Shown here: positions 10,760 through 22,284 of the stretch, one piece after another
How the letters are laid out: each line of letters starts with the position of its first letter
Position numbering within the stretch: the first letter of the stretch is position 1
NCBI GenBank assembly: GCA_014526335.1
Contig: JACTAT010000016.1
Span: 352,770 to 416,769, forward strand
Reading direction: 5' to 3'
DNA length: 64,000 nucleotides
Source: Chrysaora quinquecirrha
Lineage: Eukaryota > Cnidaria > Scyphozoa > Semaeostomeae > Pelagiidae
Program-made: the position numbers and the translations under genes
Notes under the pieces: generated by a model
The model's input: the letters and a program-made list of their open reading frames with translations, nothing else
What the model was told of the DNA's origin: nothing
The model's database searches: none

Positions 10760-11990
10760 ACTTTGAGAGTCGTTGAACTGCGTTGATGATTCGGTCCTGA
10801 ATTATTAACAAGCTCTTTTCTGGAAGTATATTTAGTATGTTAGAAACGGGAGCACTGTATTCAGCCTATAAAACAAAACCTTTGAAATCTTATCCCAAAC
10901 CAGAGGCTGAGAAAACGAAAAAGAGACTTCAGTACTCAACATTGAATTTGGAATGAAATCTTTTTTTCTATAAGAGAGATAGTACCTCCCTTTTTCTGCA
11001 AAAAGAATTTAAAACTTTTTCATAAGCTGAGAAAAACTGTCTCTACCGAAGAACATCTGCGTATCTTAACGCTTTTGCTAAATCTTCTTTTCTCTTTATT
11101 ATTGTCCGAAACTTTAAATTTGAATTTAATGGAATTGCGTTCAATTTATGTATAAGTGAGCGCTTTATCTTGCTGTCTGGGTTGCCCTGTTGCCTGGGTC
11201 TCTGTATCATTCCGAGGCTGTCGCGCTCAAATTGCAGAATCTAGAATCTCCAGGCCTTCTATTCCTGTTTGCTGAATTGTAACTGACCATTTCTGGCATG
11301 CTTTGTAGTACACTGGACATCAAAAATACGAGTTTTCTTCGTTGGGCTGCAGTTTCCGTCTTCCAGCAATTAGGCCTATGTATAATGGCCTAACTTGCAC
11401 CTATGGTGACTGAACACAGGCCATCATATTCTAACTTATTGTGTTAGACAACACTCTCCACAGCTGTAAGCGACGTGCCCAAATCAATGGTGGTTCACCA
11501 TTTCTGGGTTTTCGTTGCGACGGACCAACTTTAAGCCGCGACTACACGTGCGACTTTTCACCTGTTCTGGCGACGCGACACACCTGAAAATTTCCTGTTC
11601 TGAGAAATCCTGAGGTGGCTACACGCTGTGACAGAACTTCTGCGATAATCATCTAGCGCGGTAGGAAAAATGGGTCCTACAAAATGTCCAGGAAAAGGTG
11701 CGAAACGATGCAATACTGTGTTGCGTCGCCGATGCAAACAACCCTGCTGCACGGTGCGAAGCCGTAGCCTGCGTAGTAGCCTCAAAAGTAACCTGCTAAA
11801 GTGCACTATGTATAGCTATATCACATTAGAATAAACAAATGGATATGAGCTTGACGATATTCATTGGCCCCCTAGTGCTAGTTGGCTTTTCCAAACCAGG
11901 AAGCCCTCTACCTTGCTAAGATATAAAGTGTATACCAATAGTGTCTATACAGCTACTATATGCGAGCTTGTTTACTATCAACTACCCATA
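10760..11990. other. Intergenic DNA with a GCCGCGACTAC repeat fragment
   Basis: Most of this is unassigned. At about 11532-11800 the sequence opens with GCCGCGACTACACGTGCGAC, resembling the start of another segment at 51888 (GCCGCGGCTACTCGTGTG). It is probably a piece of a dispersed DNA element; the ends were not resolved. Confidence 0.35.
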
Positions 11991-12007
11991 AGAGGTTGTG
12001 AATGTAT

Positions 12008-12402
12008 CACCTCGGGTAATATATGTGCAGTACAGTGGAGGGTGTGCAGTACAGTGGAGGGATACCATCAGTACGGTGGAGGGATATCGTCGGTACAATG
12101 GGGGTGTTTTCAGTACTGACTGTACTGTACTGATGATATCCCTCCACAGTACTGAATATCCTTCCACTGTACTTATGATATCCCTTCACTGTACTGAATA
12201 TCCTCTACCGTACTGATGATATCCCTCCACTGTACTGATGATATCCCTCCTCTGTACTGATGATGTCCCTCCACTGTACTGGTGATATCCCTCCAGTGTA
12301 CTGAATATCCTCCACCGTACTGATGATATCCCTTCACCGTACTGAATATCCTCCACTGTACTGCACACCCTCCACTGCATTACACATACATTACCCGGGG
12401 TG
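12008..12402. mobile_element. TIR-bounded palindromic element built from a 22-bp minisatellite
   Basis: The outer ends CACCTCGGGTAATATATGTG (12008) and, in reverse complement, CACCCCGGGTAATGTATGTG (ending 12402) are inverted repeats. Everything between is copies of a 22-bp unit (core GATATCATCAGTACAGTGGA). They run in the + orientation up to about 12115 and in the inverted orientation from about 12118 to 12380. The same unit forms a head-to-tail array at 38160-38872. The ORFs on both strands are consequences of the repeat. Confidence 0.85.
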
Positions 12403-12409
12403 TGTATTG

Positions 12410-12875
12410 CATGTTACTTATTCTGTTAAGCAAGCGCTTGTTTTTTTTTGCTCATGCTGTAAGCAGGTGTGGCATTATCAGCGCAATCGTAGCATCTGAT
12501 AAGATAGGCGAATGAATTTTACTTGTTGTCCTGTTTTCAAAGATAAATATTAGTTTCTTGGTTTAATTCATAGATTGATAGATAGATAGTTAGACCTGTT
12601 ACTTTGAGGTAGGGATAGTTTATCAGCCCTTAGCCTTGAATGAGTTAGTTGATAAGTTGCTGAAAAGTTGTTTACTTTTTTCTCTCAAATAAACATCTTC
12701 AACTCCCTACCAAATCAAAGCATATTGATCACGTTTGGATCACATCCACTAAATAACCTCCACAAACGACTAATTTTTCTTTTTAATTTTGAAAATTTCG
12801 TCTTGTGAAGTTCATGCTGCGATGAAACATCTGGTGTCTTGCTCTCCTCTCTCTTGCAGACAGGTCGAGGGCAGA
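12410..12875. other. Unassigned intergenic DNA
   Basis: No feature was recognised apart from a short GATA run (GATAGATAGATAG near 12577). Confidence 0.4.
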
Positions 12876-12881
12876 AGGGAT

Positions 12882-13339
12882 CAGTGGCGTAGCTGACGGT
12901 GGTTACCTTTAGTGCGGGATACAACTAAGGGCTCGAATCCCCGCTGATAAGAGGCTTCAAGGGGCCCCAAGGGCTCCCAACCATAAAATTATGTCTTTAT
13001 GAAATTTTCTTTCTTGATGAAATACGCGTGTTTTCTTATATGACACACTGATTATAAGTGAATAAGTCACTGATATTGCAAATTTGATGCTTTAGAGCAG
13101 GGTTAGCTTATCACTACTTGAAGTTTTTAAAATCATTACCTGAAATTTTAAAATCCTTTGTGTAAAGTGGTTGTTGTTGCAACCGCCGAAAAAACTTTCG
13201 ATATACTTGCAGTTTCCTAGTCCCTATTATCTAGTGCCTATTTCCTTTTCAGCTTCATAGTTCCTAATTAGACATGGTAACAAGGGGCCCCAGTCTCACT
13301 ACGTCACTAAGGGCCCTTCAGACCTCCGCTACGCCACTG
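12882..13339. mobile_element. Non-autonomous hAT-like element
   Basis: The 458-bp segment begins CAGTGGCGTAGC and ends GCTACGCCACTG. These are perfect inverted 12-bp ends of the CAGTGGCG type known from hAT transposons. No transposase frame is inside. An 8-bp target duplication is not evident, so one flank may have changed. Confidence 0.75.
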
Positions 13340-13344
13340 GGCTT

Positions 13345-13720
13345 TAAGTTAATTTACTTTACTTTGCTTTACTTTCCTTAACTTTACTTTAGTTTACTTT
13401 ACTTTTCTTTACTATACTTTACTTTACTTTATTTTAATTTAATTTACTCTACTTTGCTTTACTTTGCTTTACTTTACTTTACTTTTCTTTACTATACTTT
13501 ACTTTACTTTAATTTAATTTACTTTACTTTGCTTTACTTTCCTTAACTTTACTTTAGTTTACTTTACTTTTCTTTACTATACTTTACTTTACTTTATTTT
13601 AATTTAATTTACTCTACTTTTCTTTACTTTACTTAACATTACTATACTTTACTTTACTTTCATTTAATTTACTTTACTTTGCTGTACTTTGCTTTACTTT
13701 ACTTTACTTTGCTTCACTTA
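13345..13720. repeat. (TTTAC)n-type low-complexity array
   Basis: A degenerate pentanucleotide tract of TTACT/TTTGC words. A block of about 100 bp at 13352 recurs almost exactly about 170 bp later (13522), showing internal duplication of the tract. Confidence 0.9.
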
Positions 13721-13848
13721 ACATATTCTGAATCGTCTTACTCAAATTAACCAGACCTGGCTTCTTGGCTTTTATCTGAACGTTGATGATACATTTTATT
13801 AATGGCATAGTTGCAAATATTTGTATAATACGATGTCTTTTGTTTTAG

Positions 13849-13880
13849 AGCAATCACAAATGATGCCTGCTGCACAGGCG
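13849..13880 (+). CDS. ANKS1: Candidate small upstream exon of the ANKS1-like gene
   Basis: A pyrimidine-rich acceptor (TTTTGTTTTAG) precedes a 32-nt segment and a strong donor, GTAAGT. Reading CAA TCA CAA ATG... gives QSQMMPAAQA and leaves phase 0, which suits the next exon at 16267. The acceptor could equally be two bases later (exon from 13851, 30 nt). No domain supports it, so this is splice-signal evidence only. Confidence 0.4.
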
Positions 13881-14050
13881 GTAAGTTACCTTTTAACATA
13901 AAACTCTATCGATTTTTTTTTGATTTTTAACTATTCTGCAGGTTGTTGCTTCTGTTACGAGCAAGTATTTTCATCCCAGATGTCATTATTTTGTAAAAAG
14001 GGCTCTCCGTGAGCGGACCCCTTGTTCAGTTCCTATCAGTGCTGTCCAAA

Positions 14051-14250
14051 GTAGCAGCGTAGACTTATTACCTGGTCATAATCATCATTATTCGTTGAAT
14101 TGCTGGAGGCTTATACCACTCTGGAGGCTTACGCAAACAGCTAAAAACCCAAATCTCTACCTTTCCCTGCGCTTGAGCTAATTTCAGTCTCCAGTCGCTA
14201 CTCGTTGGATTGATGGAAATTTATACCACTCTTAGCAAACAGCTGAAGAG
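14051..14250. mobile_element. TAGACTTATTAC-family repeat fragment
   Basis: It begins TAGACTTATTACCTGG like the MITE at 4103. It contains two related blocks (CGTTGAATTGCTGGAGGCTT and CGTTGGATTGATGGAAATTT), each followed by ATACCACTCT and CAAACAGCT. The exact right end is uncertain. Confidence 0.45.
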
Positions 14251-14383
14251 CTATAGTGCCCCACCCATTTCTATGGACCCACCCCATGTAATAGGTCTAG
14301 TAGCACCAGGGCTGCTGTATTTAATGGGGTTCAGTTAACGACTTGGTTGTCCTTGCAAGAGTTGTTGGTTTGGAGGAAGAGCT

Positions 14384-14552
14384 GAAGGTGCTGTGGCGTC
14401 ATGGTGTAATCCAGCTGACTGTGGTACCAGAAGCTCAGTGTGGTCAGGGTTTGTGCCCAGCCACCGTAGCGTCACAGCCAGGGTCGAGGTCTCGATTAGT
14501 TGACCTACTACTGATGTCCTAGCGACTGGCGCTAAAACACCATTTCACCTTC
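14384..14552 (+). mobile_element. tRNA-derived SINE, family 1 (copy 2)
   Basis: A full-length-looking copy from GAAGGTGCTGTGGCGTC to CCATTTCACCTTC. The box-A-like part is TGGCGTCATGG; box B is decayed here (GGTTTGTGCCC in place of GGTTCGAGCCC). The body CTCGATTAGTTGACCTACTA is shared with the copy at 34204. Confidence 0.8.
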
Positions 14553-14946
14553 AGGAGGTGTTCACCTGCCCTCAGGGAATCACATTAGCAGGGTTGTTCG
14601 GAGGCAACACAGCAGTGAAAATAAAACGAAACTCTCTCCTTCACTGGACTTCTAATTTCAGTATCCAATCACTGATCTTTTGCATATGTGTTTGCAGCAG
14701 TGTATGTCATGATGAATGGATAATAAGGACGCTTCAGCATACTGCGAAAATTTGATTACCAATATGAATATTTAACGCGAGTGTGGGCTTTCACAGCACT
14801 ACTCGCCTACTAGCCATCCTCTTTCTGTTTTTAGGCCTAATTGCACTTCAAGCACAGTGCTTTGCAAAAATATTTTATTAAGAATAATACTCTTTAAGCT
14901 TATAAAAATCCTTATAAAATGAGGCATTTGAGTTTAGGCTTATATC

Positions 14947-15354
14947 CAACCTCTAAATGAAACTCCGCTGTCCATAATCGACCCTGGTATCGGCCTAGCC
15001 TATTCGCAATTTAATTGGCTGTTCAAGCAATAGAAATTTTAAGTGACGTCATAGTTTCTTCAAAATTTCACACCAAAATAGGCCGAAAACTATGTGAAGA
15101 ACATGTATAAAACCAAAAAATTATTCTACTTGCGACATTGTATCTTGCCTGATAGTTAGCTATCACTGAAGTTCTTTGCATTTCCTTTCTAAGAACATCT
15201 GCTTTCCGAATCTTCATCATGTTTTGATGCCTTGATGTTTTGAGGCCAAAATTGTCAGTATTTTGACAGATTTTTGTGGCCGGTTCCAGGACCCAATTCG
15301 ATTTGACGGTTGAGATTCGAGGAAATTCGATTTGGAGCCTATGGACGAGGTTGG
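14947..15354 (-). mobile_element. hAT-like MITE, CAACCTCGTCC family (copy 1)
   Basis: A 408-bp element with ends CAACCTC... and ...GGACGAGGTTGG. It is flanked by the 8-bp direct repeat CTTATATC (14939-14946 and 15355-15362). It is the reverse-orientation homologue of 37013-37417. The 8-bp target duplication is the hAT signature; there is no transposase. Confidence 0.88.
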
Positions 15355-15364
15355 CTTATATCCT

Positions 15365-16260
15365 TTTCTGTTGGAAATTATTTAAGAATCAGCTTAGCAG
15401 TCAAGTATAACTTTTTTAATCTGGGCTTGGTCGCTTTTCTCAGTAGGCGAAGAAGAAAATTCCTGTCGTTTCTTTATAAACATATCCCGATATATCCAAT
15501 AAACCACTCCGCTATTTGGGTTTTAGTACGTTCATATGCTCAGAGCACGTTGCTGCTTGCTGGGCGCTCCCTGGCTTTGGCCTTGTAGCGTAACAGAATT
15601 ATTGGATAAAGGGTGTGGAATGTCTTTAATAATCATTTCTAATAATTTCCAGTGCGTCCTGGACAATATTTCATTTTCATAATCTTCTTTGAGCCTCTTT
15701 GTTTGAGCCTGTTGACCTTCACGAAACGCCATTCCTACGCAAACCCGTGTTCTTAGGCCACATGACGAAGCAAAGCAGCTGGCCAGGCTTGCCTTCTAAA
15801 ATCTTCTTAGGAGGCTAAAATAGCTCTATTCATGCTCAGAAGATGTCGAGCACTACATAATACCTGAATAAAAGAAAAGTAATTCTTAAGAACCTTTACT
15901 CCCTACAAATGATCCTAAAATAAGAAAGTTTCAGCATTGAAGCTCTAGTAGATTTCTTAAAAATACGTTTATGGAGTTAAACAATCATTATCGTTATTAT
16001 TAGCCTGTCACCACGTGCCAAGCGTGCATCGTCGATGATGGTGCCACCTAGCTTTCTTGGGTAATAGTCAAAGGCAATGTGTCCACAGAAGTCAAATAGC
16101 TTTCCTGGGGGTGCTCATATTTGTATTCATTTCTGAGCAATCAAAAATGAGCATAGAAAAAGCTAGCCAATCAGATGCACAAGGAGGCAGCCGTATCTCG
16201 CTGCTAACGGTATACCCGTATTTTAAATGGACAAATTACTTTAAACTGTATTCCTTTTTC
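15365..16260. other. Intronic or intergenic DNA
   Basis: No convincing feature. Two ORFs of 92 and 66 codons on opposite strands lack support. Confidence 0.35.
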
Positions 16261-16266
16261 TTTCAG

Positions 16267-19200
16267 ACGAGGTCGAAATCAATGAGTTTTGTAAAGGAAG
16301 AACAAGGTGAATATACCTCCTCTTAGCTCTTTCCCCGTACTGTTTTTTATACTCTAAGGTGCCAAATAAACGTGCCCCCCGTTTATTAATTTTGAGTTTT
16401 TCCCCCACCCCCACGGACCTTATTAGGACCCCCCGTTTATTAATTTTGGAAGAAAAAATTTCACCTGTGAAAGGATTAAACTACGTTTATTAAATTTTCC
16501 CCACCCCCGGACCTTATTAGGACCCCCCGTTAATTAAATTTTCAAAAATTTTCCACCCCTCTTCCCGTTTATTTGGACCCCCAGTTTATTTGTCACCTTA
16601 GAGTAAACAACGTTTGGCAGACAAGGTTTGTTTGACAATGCTTGAACAATGTTAAACAATGAATATTTGCTTGATAATGTTTGAGCAACGTTTGGAAAAC
16701 ACGGTTTGCTTGTCAATGTTTTAATAACGTTTGGCAGACAAGGTTTGTTTGACAATGCTTGAACAATGTTAAACAATGAATGTTTGCTTGATAATATTTG
16801 AGCAACGTTTGGAAAACACGGTTTGCTTGTCAATGTTTTAACAACGTTTGGCAGACAAGGTTTGTTTGACAATGCTTGAACAATGTTAAACAATGAATGT
16901 TTGCTTGATAATGTTTGAGCAACGTTTGGAAAACACGGTTTGCTTGTCAATGTTTTAATAACGTTTGGCAGACAAGGTTTGTTTGACAATGCTTGAAAAA
17001 CGTTTGGTAAACAAGTTTTGCTTGACAGTGTTTCAGTAATTTTTGGCCAGGGCATAAGATTCTCTGGTAACGTTCTAAAAGATCTCTGAGCGTTGTACAT
17101 ATTGTATTCAATGTAACTAAGAAATTTTTGTTTTTTCTTTCTAGCTCAAGCTGCAGGAAGGGTAAGCAAGGCTTTTTTAAATTTCTTGAATTGCCGTCCA
17201 AGTTATCACGTTTCATCTAAAATTTTTTAAAAGGCACTATATTGACACAATTTGGGATGATTTTTAAGTTAAATAACAAGGGAGACTTAGCTTGTATTCC
17301 TCGGTTTAAGAATGCTGACCCCAACAGACCATAATTCCTTGAAATATTGCTCATCTCGAGTGAGGGACTCCCAATTTAAGAGAAAATAACTCTTTGAGCA
17401 CTGCCCTCGACTTAGTGCCTCCATTATACTGAGAATGTATATGTTCAAACTGAGAATGTTTATGTTCGAGTTGTAGCCTCCTATTCATATTCAAGAAGAG
17501 GTGCTTTTTCGAATGAGAGCTCCGTATTAATGTGGCAGTGACTATCCTTTCTTAATGCCGTCCCAAGATCAAAAAATCGAATAAATCATCCAAAACTTGG
17601 TCTAGGTGTAGAGTCTCACCGTCCTTAGTGTTTGTACAATAGATTTTATGATCGCAAAATTCCCGATACTATATGGTCTTTGACCGTAGAAAGTGATTAG
17701 AGTAAAGCTTTTCAGCCCGAACTTTTCACCACTTATAAAATCGTGAAGTTTGAACGCTTACGAAATGAGTTATACGCGTGCTAAGATAGTGAAATTTGCG
17801 CCTAGATTAAATCTTGGATTCTTTATACGAATTTGGTATTAAAATCTCAGAATTTGAAATTTCAAATATTTCTGTAATCGTCGAAAAGGTCTATTGGCAG
17901 AAGCTATCCTTTGATTCTGATGTCTTTCACTCGTTATCGCAATTTTGAAGTAACAATCTGTGGTGGCATAACCCTTTAAAAGTATGGATTTTTCATTTTC
18001 GTACTTTTATTCATTTGTCCCTTTTCTTGCAGCTTTCGAAACCCGGAGAGAAAAATGGTAAGAGATTTTGAGAATAATTTGTACTTACGGCCACCACTAT
18101 AGAATTTTCTCTGGTCTTGCCTTGTAAGTCAATCCTTACTAAATTTCCCATGGAAAACATTCTTTTTTTCCAACCCCGTCCTGTAATTAATATTTTGGAA
18201 AACTAGCTCTACCGTCCTTGATGGACAATCTCTAAACGTTAAGAACTTAGGAAACAATATTGTCAAAATAGAGACATTTGAATATTTTTATAACACACTA
18301 GCCCTGGTACCCGCCGATGCCGGGTTGAAGTTTTTTCAACTTTCCCAAATGGAGACTTTTCTGGGATGCAATTCATTCACATGACATGTTTAATTTGAAG
18401 TATTAATCGTTTCTCGTATCACTCGGCTTTTTTTAGCCGAATCCGAATCGTACAACTAATAAGCGTAATGTTGATTAATTTGACGTCAACATTGCTTCAA
18501 GAAATTGATTTCCCGTAGCATTTTATTTCAATTCTACTACCTTTTATTAATTCTTTTAATTCATAACGTTTTTGAAAATTTTTTCGCGGAGGACACTGTC
18601 TGGAAAAAGCCGATTACAAAGATGCCTTTTGCTTTGCGGTCCATGGAGTGGTTCTTGAGTTATAAGCGAACATATATACATACATACATACAAACAGTTC
18701 TGTTTTATATATATAGACGTTCGGTATTTTTCTATACAAGCAATGTAACCGTTTGCCAACTTCAGAAAACGTTTACTGCTTGACAAGCAAAATTTGTCAA
18801 GAAGTTTTCCGAAAAACTTAAAAAACATTTCATGCTTGTAGCTATCAAGCAAAAATATTTGAAAAGCAATATTCTGTGATGAATTTTATAATGAAGAGGC
18901 AGACGGTGAAGAACTTCAAATTGATGTTATCCATAAATTTTTGAATCAATTTTGAATCGACATAAATGCAAAAATTCAAAAAATTTAGAAATTCGATTCA
19001 AAAATTCAAGAATTCAAAATTAAAAATTTATGGATAATATCAATTCGAAGTTCTTCATGGTCCGCCTCTTCATTATAAAATTCATCAAAAATCTGCATTT
19101 TCCTTCAACTTTACGAATATTTTGTGATGTTCAGCTTTTGGCTTTGGGAAATTGCAAGTTGTTTGTGTTGGTGTCCAGCATTTCATATTTGCAACTGACT

Positions 19201-22200
19201 CACAGACCTCATTTTATTTCATTTTTCATTTCATTTCATTTCTCATTTTTCTAGGCATGGTTGCCCCCCCCCCCCCCGCCAGTATAAATAACTAGTTTAA
19301 AGCTCTACGATATGTTTGTTTAAAGTCTTAAATTTTTGTTACAACTTTCAATAAGTAATTAAAAAAAAAAAAGAAACTGAATTTGCTTAAACGAATAATC
19401 AAGACCTACATGGTAGGCCTTCACGAATTTTTTTTAAATGTTGGAGTGGCTATATGCTCATTATTTAGATTCCTCCAGAGGCTTGCTCCCACAAACATCT
19501 TTGACCAGCAGATGTCGAAGCAAAGTTACTCTCAGCTTCACGCTTCAATTTCTCAGTACCCGAACCCGAGTATAGTCTTACTGACCTGACAAATCATGTC
19601 ACTTATTTAGGAGGTACGGTCACCATGCAGGGTTTTGAAACGATCTTTTGCGTTTCAAAGTCAGTAAGTTCCTTCACACCTGTCTAACAACAATTTAGTG
19701 TATTTTTGGTACTGAATCCTTCATGCTGCATATTGATTTTGTTTCGAATTTTATATTGTTAATGATGGAAAGTTTTCCGTGTCTTTTTAGATAAAGCGAA
19801 CGACAATTACTCTCAAGTTGGTGCTCCAGCCCGCTCTGCAACTGTGTCGGCAAAGCGCACAGATAGGAACAACGCTTATTCGTGCATTGAATACCCAAGA
19901 ATTAGCAGAATAGGATCTTCACTAAATGAAGCTTCAATAAGTCCGCTGCCGAATGAAACGCCGCAAGATGATATTTTCAACGATCAGTTTCTGCGCGAGA
20001 CCCGGCCTGACATGCCGTCCGAATCCGTACCGCCGCCAAAACCAAAACGATCCACTCTTGATACGAAAGCACGCGCTGCTGAGCCGAATGCTTACGAAGA
20101 ATACAGTGTTTCTGGTACTAATCCTAACAAAGTCACCGAATGTTTGAGCAACGTTTGGAAAACACGGTTTGCTTGTCAATGTTTTAATAACGTTTGGCAG
20201 ACAAGGTTTGTTTGACAATGCTTGAACAATGTTAAACAATGAATGTTTGCTTGATAATGTTTGAGCAACGTTTGGAAAACACGTTTTTGATTGTCAATGT
20301 TTTAACAACGATTGGCAGACAAGGTTTGTTTGACAATGCTTGAACAATGTTAAACAATGAATGTTTGCTTGATAATATTTGAGCAACGTTTGGAAAACAC
20401 AGTTTGCTTGTCAATGTTTTAACAACGATTGGCAGACAAGGTTTTCCTGACAATGTTTGAAAAACGTTTGGTAAACAAGTTTTGCTTGACAGTGTTTCAG
20501 TAATTTTTGGCCAGGGCATAAGATTCTCTGGTAACGTTCTAAAAGATCTCTGAGCGTTGTACATATTGTATTCAATGTAACTAAGAAATTTTTGTTTTTT
20601 CTTTCTAGCTCAAGCTGCAGGAAGGGTAAGCAAGGCTTTTTTAAATTTCTTGAATTGCCGTCCAAGTTATCACGTTTCATCTAAAATTTTTTAAAAGGCA
20701 CTATATTGACACAATTTGGGATGATTTTTAAGTAAAATAACAAGGGAGACTTAGCTTGTATTCCTCTGTTTATTAATGCTGACCCCAACAGACATATTTC
20801 CTTGAAATGTTGCTCATCTCGAGTGAGGGACTCCCAGTTTAAGAGAAAATAATTCTTTGAGCGCTACCCTCGACTAAGTGCCTCCAATATCCTGGAAAGT
20901 GTATATGTTCGAACTGAGATTGTAGCCTCCTATTCATATTCAAGAAGAGGTTCTTTTTCGAATGAGCGCTCCGTATTAATGTGGAGGTGACTATCCTTTC
21001 TCAATGCCGTCTCAAGATAAACATAGTCGAATAAATCATTCTAAACTTGGTCTAGGTGTAGAGTCTCACCGTCCTTAGTGTTTGTACAATAGATTTTATG
21101 ATCGCAAAATTCCCGATACTATATGATCTTTGACCGTGGAAAGTGATTAGGGTAAAACTTTCACCCCGACCTTTTCAGGCCTTATAAAATCGTGATGTTT
21201 GAACGCTTACAGTTTGAGCCTCTATTGGCAGAAATTAGCTATCATTTAATTTTGATGTCTTAAATTCCTTATCGCAATTTTGAAAAAACAATCTGTGGTG
21301 GCATAACCCTTTAAAAGTATGGATTTTTCATTTTCGTACTTTTATTCATTTGTCCCTTTTCTTGCAGCTTTCGAAACCCGGAGAAAAAAATGGTGAGAGA
21401 TTTTGAGAATAATTTTTACTTACAGCCACCACTATAGAATTTTCTCTGGTCCTGCCTTGTTGATCAATCCTTACTAAATTTCCCATGGAAAACATTCTTT
21501 TTCCAACCCCGTCCTGTAATTAATATTTTGGAAAACTAGCTCTACCGTCCTTGTTGTACAATCTCTAAACGTTAAGAACTTAGGAAAGATGCCAGTTTTA
21601 CCATAGTACCAGATTCATGTGACCTCTCTGATTTTCCACACAGGGATTTCAAAGTTGAAAAGCAGTTGAAAAGAAATGCTGAACTTTCGCTAGAGTCCGG
21701 GGAGGTTAGTCCTCTGTAGCATCCCCTAAACCTCCCCGGACTCTAGCGAAAGTTCAGCATTTCTTTTCAACTGCTTTTCAACTTTGAAATCCCTGTGTGG
21801 AAAATCAGAGAGGTCACATGGTTCCCGTGAAGGCGATGAATTCCTGGAAGGAAGGGTCTTGTCTTGCCAAGGCTAATCTGGTACTATGGTAAAACTGGCA
21901 GCCTGCGTAGCAGGCTTAAAGTTAAAATCTGGTACTAATACTCACCCGAATCGCGGGTGTCAAGGTAAAGATTCACCCGCATCGCGGGTTTTAAGGTAAA
22001 AATGTCGCCCGCATCGCGGGCGTCAAGTTAAAAAGCTAGTCTAATGCTAAACACATAAGTGGATTGATTATTAAACTGTGGACAAAAAAAGAACATTATC
22101 ATCAACATCATCATCATAGTTATCATTACCTTCAAATTTATCATTATCGCCATCATAAACTATAACATTATAATCACCATTGTAATCATCCTCATCCCCA

Positions 22201-22250
22201 TCATCATAATCATCATCATAATCATAATCATCATCAAATCATCATCATCC

Positions 22251-22284
<34 letters not shown>

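Larger units (their letters stand above)
16676..20139 (+). repeat. Tandem segmental duplication, block A
   Basis: Block A (3,464 bp) runs from inside the 117-bp minisatellite, through the 17-nt and 25-nt exons, to a point inside the large exon (after GTCACCGA). The next base onward is again minisatellite, i.e. the start of block B at 20140. Near-identical sequence is seen across both blocks, including introns. Block A alone carries a ~420-bp insertion (18299-18718). Confidence 0.9.

Noticed and set aside
16534..17100. 188-codon - strand ORF with a 39-residue repeat
   Set aside because: The 117-bp minisatellite happens to have a length divisible by 3. It is antisense within an intron of the adaptor gene, and the frame is broken in the second array.
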